NCBI GenBank assembly: GCA_020437875.1
Contig: JAGQVR010000012.1
Span: 1 to 23,564, forward strand
Direction of reading: 5' to 3'
Source: Flavobacteriales bacterium
GTDB taxonomy: Bacteria; Bacteroidota; Bacteroidia; Flavobacteriales_F; PHOS-HE28
Length of the DNA stretch: 23,564 bases
Shown: positions 9,901 through 16,259 of the stretch, in pieces
Numbering within the stretch: position 1 is the stretch's first letter
Layout: each line of letters begins with the position of its first letter
Position numbers and translations under genes: made by a program
The notes under the pieces: model-generated
The model's input: only the letters and a program-made list of their open reading frames with translations
Database searches by the model: none
What the model was told of the DNA's origin: nothing

Positions 9901-12513
9901 GCGACGGATCTTGTGCCTGGCACCTATCATTTCACCTACACGGTGGCAGGGACCGGACCCTGCGCAGCGGCCTCTGCTGTCGTAACGGTCACACTTGCTG
10001 ATGCGCTGAACGCAGGCGAGGATGCCTCGGTGACCATCTGCCAGAACCAGCTGCTCGATCTCTTCTCTTCGCTGGGCGGAACTCCGCAACAAGGCGGGGC
10101 TTGGACGGATCTGGATGGAAGTGGCGGGTTGATCGGTGGGGTATTCAATGGGAGCGGCGTCGGTCCAGGGACCATTTGGGATTTCCGGTATGTGATACCC
10201 GGAACGTCCAGTTGCGCAAGTGATACGGCCGTTGTTTCTGTCACGGTGGAGGAGGGTCCTTTTGCCGGGTGTGATGGAGCACGGACATTCTGCCTGACGG
10301 ATGCACCCAGCCAGCTCTTCGGTAGCTTAAGCTGCGATCCGGACGGGAACGGCACCTGGCTCAACCCTTCCGGCCTTGCACACAACGGCACCTTCCAACC
10401 AGCCACCGATGAGCCGGGCGCTTACAAGTACATCGTTCCCGGTGTGGGCTCCTGTGCGGCGGATACCGCCGTGGTGACGGTCGTGGTGCGAACCCCGCCG
10501 AACGCGGGTGAGGATGCGTCCGTGAGCATCTGTTCGAGTGATGCGCCCGTCGACCTGTTCGCATTGGTCGGATCGAACGCACAGACCGGCGGATCATGGA
10601 CCATCTTCCCGAGTCCGGTGGTCGTTTCCGGGATCTACAATCCGGCCGTCGATGCGCCAGGCTCCTATGTCTATCGTGTGGCCGGTCAGGCGCCTTGCAA
10701 CGCGGATGTGGCAGTGGTCATCGTCACGGAGCCCCTGGCACCTTATGCCGGTGATGACCGGACGATAAGCATATGCTCGAGCTTCGCCTCGTTCAATATG
10801 ACCGCTGAGCTGGGCGGCCTTCCACAACAAGGAGGCACCTGGTACGATGAGGACGGTGACATGCACATTCCCACCTTCGATCCGGCAAGCGAGGAAGGTG
10901 GTGTGTTCAGCTACGTGATCGTAGGCACAGCGCCCTGTGTGAACGATACCGCGCGATTGACGATCAATAGAAGCTTGGCACCTTTCGCTGGAACGAGTGC
11001 CACCGTGGCTGCTTGCGCCACCCAGACCGAGGTGGACCTGTGCGCGGCACTAGGCAGTGGAGCAGGAGAGGGCGGGACCTGGTCGGATATCAACGGTACC
11101 GGTGCCTTGAACGGTTGCACCTTTGATCCATCAGCCGTGGGGAACGGCACTTACGCCTTCCAATATCAGATCACAGGAACACCTCCTTGTTCCAATGCTT
11201 CGGCCACGATCACGGTGAACGTTGGGTCAGGTGCGGATGCCGGTGACGACAACACCCTGACCATCTGTGGTGCCGAGACGCGTTTCTCCCTGTTCGAGGC
11301 CTTGGATGGCACCCCGGATCAAGGGGGTGCATGGTCGGACCTGAACGGCACGGGAGCGATCGTGGAGGACAGCCTGTTGAACGCGACCCTGTTGCCGCCT
11401 GGCGGCCAGAACGCCTTCGTATACACCATCGAGGATCCCGGTTGCGGATCCGTGCAGGCGACCCTGCTCATCTCAACGGTCGATTACCCCGATCCGGGTT
11501 CCGCCCCGCAGCCCCTGGTGATCTGTGCGAGCGATCCGGTCATGGATCTGGCCGGCCTGCTCGGGGGCGATCCGGATGAAGGTGGGACCTGGAGCGGCCC
11601 AGGCGGACCCTTCGATGGCATGCTCGATCCGGCCACGAGGCCGAGCGGGAACTATGCGTACACGGTGACAGGCAACGCCTATTGTCCGGACTCCAGCGCG
11701 GTCTTCCAGATCACCATCAACCAACGTCCGGATCCCGGCTTGCAGGGAGAGGTGGTCGTTTGCGATACGTTGACCGCCTTCCCGCTCTTCCCGGTGTTGA
11801 ACGGAACCCCGGATGTTGGTGGGACCTGGCTCGATCAGAGTGGAACGGGCGCGCTCACCGGTGGCGACCTCAACACCACGCAGCTGCCTCCAGCCGATTA
11901 TGACTTCATCTATACCGTGCAGGTGGCCGGCTGTGCCCCGGCATCAAGTGTCGTGAAGGTGAAGGTGGTGAGCAACCCGGAGGCTGTGGAAGTGACCACG
12001 ATCTGCAATGAGGTCGATCGTACCTATACCGTCACGTTCAACATCGTTGGCGGGGACCCGATGTCCTACGTGGTGTCGGGTGATCCGGGCACCGTCTCCG
12101 CCACTTCGCCCCATGTGTTCACCAGCGACCCGGTGGTGGTTAGCAGTCCGTTCGCGGCCACCATCACGGATGCTTATGGCTGTGCCGAATTCCACGTATC
12201 GGCCTCGAGCCCATGCTCCTTCGATACCGAGGTCTTCATCCCACGATCGTTCTCCCCGAACGAGGATGGTGTGAACGATCGGTTCATCATTCCCGGGATC
12301 GAAGGCTTCCCGAACAATACCGTGAAGATCTTCAACCGATGGGGTGCGAAGGTCTTTGATGGTGCGGGTTACGACAACCAGAGCGTAGTCTGGGACGGTT
12401 CATCACCGGATGCACTGATCTCGGGCCCGGCTCCGGCAGGCACCTATTTCTATGTCCTCGAGCTGGGAACGGGCGCTGAGCCGTTCACCGGCTATATCCA
12501 GCTCATCCGATGA
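3979..12513 (+). CDS. Giant repetitive surface adhesin with CUB-like domain and T9SS type B sorting domain
   Basis: With the GTG start at 3979 the protein is about 2,844 residues. A signal peptide covers about residues 1-29 (basic SSRQDRGW segment, hydrophobic FGLLVFLVM core, cleavage near VSRG/Q). A TTG at 3940 would add 13 residues; no ATG precedes the hydrophobic core, so the start is uncertain. Residues about 30-160 look CUB-like: paired cysteines, YPNGVNATATVC, a FVEWDL strand, GDKLKIFQG, then CLTLQWETDGS and GW. A degenerate repeat (from about 160) and 30 clear repeats of about 81 residues follow (235-2665). A linker region and a CHU_C-type sorting domain (about 2753-2844: IPRSFSPNEDGVNDRF, VKIFNRWGAKVF, AGTYFYVLEL) close it. 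Export by the T9SS and surface anchoring are inferred from that domain. The stop overlaps the next ATG by 4 bases. The binding target is unknown. Confidence 0.92.
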   Translation: MIPSFSSRQDRGWAFGLLVFLVMTPTRVSRGQVVNMTDGVDVDQCHGAICDPGGPDQPYPNGVNATATVCPTGGPNAGPATALRFVEWDLADDPGDKLKIFQGTTATGSPFMVGDHHDAWLDQVVTSSHPSGCLTLQWETDGSENDAGWTAVIMTGTQSGDDATADVPGLAAPFQMIDSLGGYPEAGGSWTGPGGACDGTFDPTSDPYGSYTYSVPAQGSCPARSADLFVQLPQNASAGTNGTLTLCTTSAVADMFAALGGTPDAGGTWTDPDGDPTDALFDPLLDPPGVYTYTVPCDPQPCVDPTATVTVTVNQPPSAGTSASTSICNDQPAFDLFTRLGGTPNAGGAWTGPGGGAVSSTFTPGTSTPGVYTYTVLGTPPCANASATVTVAVVNAPNAGTGATFTVCSNASTFTLISRLGGTPQAGGTWTGPGGAHGPNFVPGTDVAGTYTYTVDGTLPCTAATASLIINVQAAPRAGTNATTTVCSTDASFALFGLLGGSPNGGGSWTAPGGGTFSGTFIPGTSAPGVYTYTVAGVPPCANASATVTVAVNTAPNAGTNATLTRCSNAAQFNLFGSLGGSPSPGGTWTGPGGSASNGTFIPGTSTPGAYTYTVNGVAPCANATAVVTVNIVQAPNAGTNGSTTVCASAAPFQLFGLLGGSPNAGGTWTAPGGGAHNGTFTPGTSVAGTYTYTAAGTSPCANATATVSVSVVQPPNPGGNGNLTVCTNGPAVNLFNSLTGSPSSGGTWTRPNGQPHPGTLNPAVDAAGTYTYTVSGTSPCTSLSSTVQVVKVQAPEAGNNGSITVCSTMAPFQLFTVLGGTPSGSGSWLTPANAPFSGTFTPGTTPAGVYKYVVNGTPPCANDTAFVTVVVNQAPNAGTNGTTEVCSNQASFQLITRLGGTPMTGGTWTNPSGQAVPSGSYVPGTSAPGAYTYTVAGVSPCPSATAVVSVTERRQPVAGTNATLSLCSTDAPVNLFTTLGGTPDAGGTWTAPGGGPGNAIFTPGTSAPGVHTYTVAGTAPCTNASATVAITVNQAPDAGIDATITVCADAGDVDLFAELGGTPTAGGTWTDDDATGQLTAGVFTPTGMAPGDYDFTYTVPGSGQCGADQATIRVTIVAALDAGTNGSLTVCGSNNLVNLFTGLGGTPQPGGTWVELSGTNAVTGQFFNATLQPSGTYNFRYELSGSASCAADDAMVSVTVIAPPNPGVNASIAPCSNSGSINLFTLLGNAQSGGTWSTGNGTYNPPTNNPGVFTYTLVGNAPCPNASATVTVAEVAAPVAGTSATTTVCSSDGPFNMTLRLGGNPQPGSWTFAGDPHANIFVPGVDVPGVYIYTVAGSGPCSPATASLTVNVNQAVDAGGNGDTTVCSNSPSFLLFDLLNGNPTTGGTWTRPGPGPGTHNGLYQPPMDNPGDYTYTVTGLSPCPSDIAIVTVTQNAAPRAGTSGSTTLCAGGPSVNLITVLGGSPDAGGTWTGPAPATTSFNGLFIPGVTASGTYTYTVTGLPPCANATAQATVTVRQPPNAGSSRTITVCDNATGFAMVDSLGGTPSLSNGTWTGPAPSTNTVSGFFNPSAVSPGTYVYTYTVTGQSPCPNASSTLTIVVNPRANAGVSTSHSVCANQGSVPMLPLLGPTAQVGGTWTYQPTGASHSGVFQPGADVNGIYVYRVEGPLGCAAATATVAMTVNQPPNAGFNGQITVCDDDPAFPLLNVLNGSPQTFGTWVDPDLASHQGIYIPGQSEPGVYTYTVPGTAPCASTQAQVNVIQNHQPDAGNNGVTTVCSNAQPFSLFTVLTGSPEQTGTWYGPTGVQVGELFTPGTTAPGVYKYRITGLTPCESDSATATIIVNTAPNAGISSAVQICAGGPQVALIDLLGGTPNTSGSWTFGGIDHSQFFDPSNDVSGPYLYTVAGLAPCANATSQVQVTLVPRPNAGTNGNIAACVGDDAIQLAAGLGGTPNAGGTWNDDDGTGQLTGGELDATDLVPGTYHFTYTVAGTGPCAAASAVVTVTLADALNAGEDASVTICQNQLLDLFSSLGGTPQQGGAWTDLDGSGGLIGGVFNGSGVGPGTIWDFRYVIPGTSSCASDTAVVSVTVEEGPFAGCDGARTFCLTDAPSQLFGSLSCDPDGNGTWLNPSGLAHNGTFQPATDEPGAYKYIVPGVGSCAADTAVVTVVVRTPPNAGEDASVSICSSDAPVDLFALVGSNAQTGGSWTIFPSPVVVSGIYNPAVDAPGSYVYRVAGQAPCNADVAVVIVTEPLAPYAGDDRTISICSSFASFNMTAELGGLPQQGGTWYDEDGDMHIPTFDPASEEGGVFSYVIVGTAPCVNDTARLTINRSLAPFAGTSATVAACATQTEVDLCAALGSGAGEGGTWSDINGTGALNGCTFDPSAVGNGTYAFQYQITGTPPCSNASATITVNVGSGADAGDDNTLTICGAETRFSLFEALDGTPDQGGAWSDLNGTGAIVEDSLLNATLLPPGGQNAFVYTIEDPGCGSVQATLLISTVDYPDPGSAPQPLVICASDPVMDLAGLLGGDPDEGGTWSGPGGPFDGMLDPATRPSGNYAYTVTGNAYCPDSSAVFQITINQRPDPGLQGEVVVCDTLTAFPLFPVLNGTPDVGGTWLDQSGTGALTGGDLNTTQLPPADYDFIYTVQVAGCAPASSVVKVKVVSNPEAVEVTTICNEVDRTYTVTFNIVGGDPMSYVVSGDPGTVSATSPHVFTSDPVVVSSPFAATITDAYGCAEFHVSASSPCSFDTEVFIPRSFSPNEDGVNDRFIIPGIEGFPNNTVKIFNRWGAKVFDGAGYDNQSVVWDGSSPDALISGPAPAGTYFYVLELGTGAEPFTGYIQLIR
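4457..11973 (+). repeat. Array of about 31 tandem ~81-residue repeats in the giant adhesin
   Basis: A degenerate unit (4457-4680) is followed by 30 clear units (4681-11973, mean 243 bases). The consensus unit runs: [ND]AGTNxxxTVC, a short polar stretch, a hydrophobic LFxxLGGTP helix-like or strand segment, GGTWTGPGG, a variable loop, FxPGTxxPGxYTYTV, GxxPCANAxATVTVxVxQAP. Every clear unit keeps two cysteines, one after the first strand and one in the PC motif. Units 2-6 and 10 are the most alike; later units diverge. Units 11, 12, 22, 23, 27, 28 and 30 have a longer D/G-rich insert of the DDDGTGQLTGG kind. I do not recognise a named domain with certainty. Confidence 0.88.
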
Positions 12514-13439
12514 GAAGGTCGATCCAGCTTCTGGCCTTCCTGGTAGGTACCGCGGCTTTCGCTCCGGGCGCGTTCGCACAGCAGGATCCGTTGTTCAGCC
12601 AGTACATGTTCAACACGCTGGCGTTCAACCCGGGTTATGCGGGTAGCGCTGATGTGTTCACGGTGATGGCGCTCTCCCGTCATCAATGGGTGGGATTCGA
12701 TGGTGCGCCCACCACGCAGACCTTCCTGGCACATACCCCCTTGAAGAACGAGAGTATCGCCCTGGGGCTTTCCGCCATCAACGACCGGATCGGGCCCGCC
12801 AGGCAGACCTCCGCCTATGCGGACTTCGCCTATCGCATCCGCACCGGGACCGATACACGTCTCGCGTTCGGTTTGAAGGGCGGGGTCAACATGTACCAGG
12901 CGGACCTTGCATCGCTCACGCGGGTGGTGGAGAACGACCCCGCCAATGTGAACATCCAGAGCCGCATGCTGCCCAACTTCGGCTTCGGCCTGTTCTGGCA
13001 CGCACCGCGTTACTACGTCGGTCTTTCCGCACCGAAGCTCCTGGAGAACGACCTCAGCGATGTCGGTGGCGGCACGGTGACCCCGGCCAGGGAGGCCCGC
13101 CACTACTTCCTCATGGCGGGGTATGTGATGGACATCTCCAAGGACATCAAGTTCAAGCCGTCCTTCCTCTTCCGAACCGTGGAAGGTGCCCCGTTCTCCC
13201 TCGACGTGAACGCGAACTTCCTGCTGCGCGAGCGCATCTGGTTCGGCGCCATGTACCGTCTGGGCAACTCCTTCGGTGTGATGGGCCAGTACCAGATCAA
13301 TGACCAGTTGCGGGCAGGCTACGCCTTCGACCTGACCACCACTGCGATCGGTGCATACAACGCCGGTACCCATGAGGTGATGCTCAGCTATGACTTCCGC
13401 TTCCTGCGCGGCCGGACCATTTCACCCCGTTACTTCTGA
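12510..13439 (+). CDS. PorP/SprF family outer-membrane protein (second copy)
   Basis: This 309-residue protein starts at an ATG that overlaps the stop of the giant adhesin (ATGA), so translation of the two is probably coupled. A signal peptide ends near residue 24 (FAPGAFA/QQ). The mature start QQDPLFSQYMFNTLAFNPGYAGS and the following LSRHQWVGFDGAPTTQTF are the standard PorP/SprF signature. The body is a predicted beta-barrel, and the C-terminal GYAFDLTTTAIGAYNAGTHEVMLSY is also typical. It is clearly diverged from the copy at 2902-3807. Position suggests it is the dedicated partner for surface presentation of the giant adhesin, and the gene after it encodes a PorE-like protein, so a PorP-like role in a T9SS complex is the alternative. 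Confidence 0.94.
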   Translation: MRRSIQLLAFLVGTAAFAPGAFAQQDPLFSQYMFNTLAFNPGYAGSADVFTVMALSRHQWVGFDGAPTTQTFLAHTPLKNESIALGLSAINDRIGPARQTSAYADFAYRIRTGTDTRLAFGLKGGVNMYQADLASLTRVVENDPANVNIQSRMLPNFGFGLFWHAPRYYVGLSAPKLLENDLSDVGGGTVTPAREARHYFLMAGYVMDISKDIKFKPSFLFRTVEGAPFSLDVNANFLLRERIWFGAMYRLGNSFGVMGQYQINDQLRAGYAFDLTTTAIGAYNAGTHEVMLSYDFRFLRGRTISPRYF

Positions 13440-15643
13440 TGTTGCGCACCCTGATCCTTGTTCTCCTTTCGCTCCTGCTGGTGTTTCCTGCAGCGGCACA
13501 GGGTAACGCGGACCCGTACATCAAGGAGGCCGACCGCTATTTCGAACAGATGGCCTACGCCCGGGCAATCGAGGGCTACAGGACGGCTACGGAGCTCGGC
13601 GCGGTGAACGAGCATGTGACCAAGCGCCTCGCAGAGTGTTACATGCGCACCGGTCAGAATGATCAGGCGGAGAAGTGGTACGCCATGGTGGTGAAGTTCC
13701 TGAACCGGGAGCCGCAGGAGATGTACCACTATGCGGAAGCCTTGAAGAGCAATGGCAAGTACGTGGAGGCGGAGGAATGGATGGACCGCTATCTGGCGGC
13801 CACCGCGACCGAGGGTAGTCCGCTCCGCAGCAACATCAACGGTTTCGCCCGCAATTTCATGGCCACCCCGGACCGCTTCATCGTTCGGCCCACCGGCATC
13901 AACACGGCCTTCTCTGATTTCGGGGCGGCCTGGCTCGGTACCGATCGTGTGATCTTCTCCTCTGCACGCAACGTCACCACCGGGATCGAACGACGTGCGG
14001 CCTGGAATGATCAACCGTTCCTCGATCTGTTCGTGGCGGACGTCACCCAGAACGGTGATCTGGCGAACGCCAGGCTCCTTGAAGGCTCCGTGAATACGAA
14101 GCTGCACGAGGGTCCGGCCACGGCCAGTGCAGGTGGGGATGTGATCTGGTTCACCCGGAACAACTACTACGGTGGACGCTCGCAGAAGAGTTCTGGTGGG
14201 ATCTCACGACTGGCGATCTACAAGGCTTATGCACAGGATGGCTCGTGGGGCCGCGTGGAACAGTTCCTCTACAACAACTCCGAGATCAGCGTCGGTCATC
14301 CGGCCCTGTCCAACGATGGCAAGCGTCTCTTCTTCGTGAGCGATATGCCCGGCGGCTACGGCGGAACGGACATCTACATGTGCATGGACCAGGGCGGCCA
14401 GTGGGGCGAGCCGGTCAACCTCGGTTCCATCATCAACACGCCGCAGAACGAGGCCTTCCCATTCATCGGCGCGGACGGGACGCTGTACTTCTCGAGCAAT
14501 GGACATCCCGGGCTGGGGGGCATGGACATCCTCGCGGCCAAGTACCTCGGCCTGGATGAGTTCGCGCCGCCTATGAACCTGGGTGCACCCGTCAACGGGA
14601 CCCATGATGACTTCGCCTTCATCATCGACAAGGCCGGTCATCGAGGCTTCTTCTCGAGCAATCGGGAAGGTGGTGCGGGCGACGACGACATCTATGCGTT
14701 CGAGATGCTGGCACCGCTCGAACAGAGTTTTCTGGTGACCGGTACCGTCATCGATGACGATACAGGGTCGCCCTTGTTCGACCTGGAGGTGATGCTGCTG
14801 GACAAGAAGGGTGTCGTCCTGGCCACGACCATGACGGATTCACGGGGTGAGTACACTTTCCCCGTGGAGAAGAACAAGGAGTACCAGGTGAAAGCGGAGA
14901 TGAAGGGCCGTTATCCGGGCATCCAGCATGTGAGCACGGACAGGATCGAGATGCAGCAGATCCTTTCACGGGACATCCACCTGGTGGCAAGTGCGGGCAT
15001 CTGGTTGCGTGGTACCATCCGCCACAGGGATGTTCCCGGTTTCGTGGAAGGGGTGACCGTGACCGTCGTGAACCTCAGCAGTTTCTTCTCGGAGTCCTTC
15101 CAGACCGGTGAGGGTGGTGACTTCAGCATCCGCATGCAGAGCAATGAGGAGTTCGAAGTGCTCCTGGAGAAGTCCGGTTACTACAGCATGAGCATCCCGG
15201 TCAGCACCATCGGCATGCGCGAAGGCATCATCGACCTGAACGAGGTCCGTGACCTGTCCTTCGAGCCGATGCTCATCGGAAGCCCGGTCCCCTTGAAGTA
15301 CGTACGCTGGGCCCGCAACGATGCGAAACTGGATCCGGTCGCGCGCACCGAGATCGATGGCCTGGCCGAGCGGATGAACGTGAACCCGGGCATCAAGGTG
15401 GAGATCGGGGTGCACAGCGATTCACGCGATGGTGCTGAATCGGCCAAGCTCGACCAGAAACGCGCCGATGCCGTCGTCGAGTACATGGTGGGCAAGGGCG
15501 TGGCCCGGGACCGCCTTGTGGCGAAAGGCTATGGGATCTCGAAGCTGAAGAACCACTGCGCGCCGGGCGTCACCTGTTCGGAGGAGGAGCACGCGGCCAA
15601 CCGACGAGTGGAATACACCGTGACCGCGATCACCCCGCCATAG
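13439..15643 (+). CDS. PorE-like OmpA-family protein: TPR, beta-propeller, regulatory-like and peptidoglycan-binding domains
   Basis: This 734-residue protein begins at an ATG sharing one base with the preceding stop (TGATG). It has a signal peptide of about 20 residues (PAAA/QG, with no lipobox cysteine). Domains in order: TPR-like helices at about 24-125 (ADRYFEQMAYARAIEGY); a PD40-type beta-propeller at about 150-425 with blades such as GHPALSNDGKRLFFVSD and GGTDIY; a carboxypeptidase-regulatory-like fold at about 430-515; a second similar domain at about 522-600; and an OmpA C-terminal domain at about 610-730 with HSDSRD, a long helix, VAKGYG and NRRVEY. P. gingivalis PorE has the same order and binds peptidoglycan within the T9SS. 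The role here, as a periplasmic anchor for the SprF/adhesin assembly, is inferred from that likeness and from operon position. The 3' end overlaps the convergent deacetylase gene by 14 bases. Confidence 0.9.
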   Translation: MLRTLILVLLSLLLVFPAAAQGNADPYIKEADRYFEQMAYARAIEGYRTATELGAVNEHVTKRLAECYMRTGQNDQAEKWYAMVVKFLNREPQEMYHYAEALKSNGKYVEAEEWMDRYLAATATEGSPLRSNINGFARNFMATPDRFIVRPTGINTAFSDFGAAWLGTDRVIFSSARNVTTGIERRAAWNDQPFLDLFVADVTQNGDLANARLLEGSVNTKLHEGPATASAGGDVIWFTRNNYYGGRSQKSSGGISRLAIYKAYAQDGSWGRVEQFLYNNSEISVGHPALSNDGKRLFFVSDMPGGYGGTDIYMCMDQGGQWGEPVNLGSIINTPQNEAFPFIGADGTLYFSSNGHPGLGGMDILAAKYLGLDEFAPPMNLGAPVNGTHDDFAFIIDKAGHRGFFSSNREGGAGDDDIYAFEMLAPLEQSFLVTGTVIDDDTGSPLFDLEVMLLDKKGVVLATTMTDSRGEYTFPVEKNKEYQVKAEMKGRYPGIQHVSTDRIEMQQILSRDIHLVASAGIWLRGTIRHRDVPGFVEGVTVTVVNLSSFFSESFQTGEGGDFSIRMQSNEEFEVLLEKSGYYSMSIPVSTIGMREGIIDLNEVRDLSFEPMLIGSPVPLKYVRWARNDAKLDPVARTEIDGLAERMNVNPGIKVEIGVHSDSRDGAESAKLDQKRADAVVEYMVGKGVARDRLVAKGYGISKLKNHCAPGVTCSEEEHAANRRVEYTVTAITPP

Positions 15644-16256
15644 CGAAGGGCAGGGCCTCGAACCGATAACCTTCCTGGCTGAAGTGCTCCAGGATCCTGG
15701 GCAGCGCGCCACGCAAGGTGGATTCCGCTTTCAAGCTGTCATGGAATACGACGATCGATCCAGGAAGGGCATGGGTGATGACGCGCCGGGTGCATTCGTC
15801 GGCATCCACCCGCGGATCATAGTCGCCGCTGAGGACATCCCACATCACGATGCGATAGGTCGCCCGTAATGCCCTTGCCTGTTCCCGGGTCAAGCTGCCA
15901 TAGGGTGGGCGGAACACGGAGCGGCTGGTCAACTCCGAGGATCGGGCCACGCTCTTGAGATAGGTCTCGGTGTCGGTCCGCCGTCCCCGGGGGTGGTCCC
16001 ACGTGTGATCGCCCACACCATGTCCCTCCGCACGAATGCGGTCCAGTATCCGAGGCTCCGCCTCACAGTTGCGGCCGATGCAGAAGAAGGTGGCCTTCGC
16101 TCCCGCCTGCGCCAGCACATCCAGCACCCAGGGTGTCACGCCCGGGATCGGCCCGTCATCGAAGGTGAGGTGGAGCACCCGTTCCTTCGTGGGAATGCGC
16201 CAGGTGTAACCGGGCAGGAGCCACTGCACGATGCGTGGGACCCGCGCCGGTATCAT
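15630..16256 (-). CDS. Polysaccharide deacetylase family protein (NodB homology domain)
   Basis: This 208-residue protein is almost entirely a NodB homology domain of the CE4 family, which uses a divalent metal to remove acetyl groups from N-acetylated sugars in peptidoglycan, chitin-like or exopolysaccharide substrates. All usual motifs are present: TFDDGP (31-36, catalytic and metal Asp), HTWDH (84-88, metal histidines), RPPYG (116-120), WDVLSGDYD (139-147) and IVVFHDS (169-174, catalytic His). There is no clear signal peptide, so it may act in the cytoplasm or at the inner membrane face. It lies three bases after the stop of the DUF2723 gene and is probably cotranscribed with it. The substrate cannot be told from sequence. 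Confidence 0.93.
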   Translation of the reverse strand: MIPARVPRIVQWLLPGYTWRIPTKERVLHLTFDDGPIPGVTPWVLDVLAQAGAKATFFCIGRNCEAEPRILDRIRAEGHGVGDHTWDHPRGRRTDTETYLKSVARSSELTSRSVFRPPYGSLTREQARALRATYRIVMWDVLSGDYDPRVDADECTRRVITHALPGSIVVFHDSLKAESTLRGALPRILEHFSQEGYRFEALPFAMAG

Positions 16257-16259
16257 CGG

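Noticed and set aside
4681..11973. Regular repeats that could be mistaken for a CRISPR array or non-coding satellite.
   Set aside because: The 243-base units are in frame, degenerate at synonymous positions and code a coherent protein; CRISPR repeats are much shorter and nearly identical.
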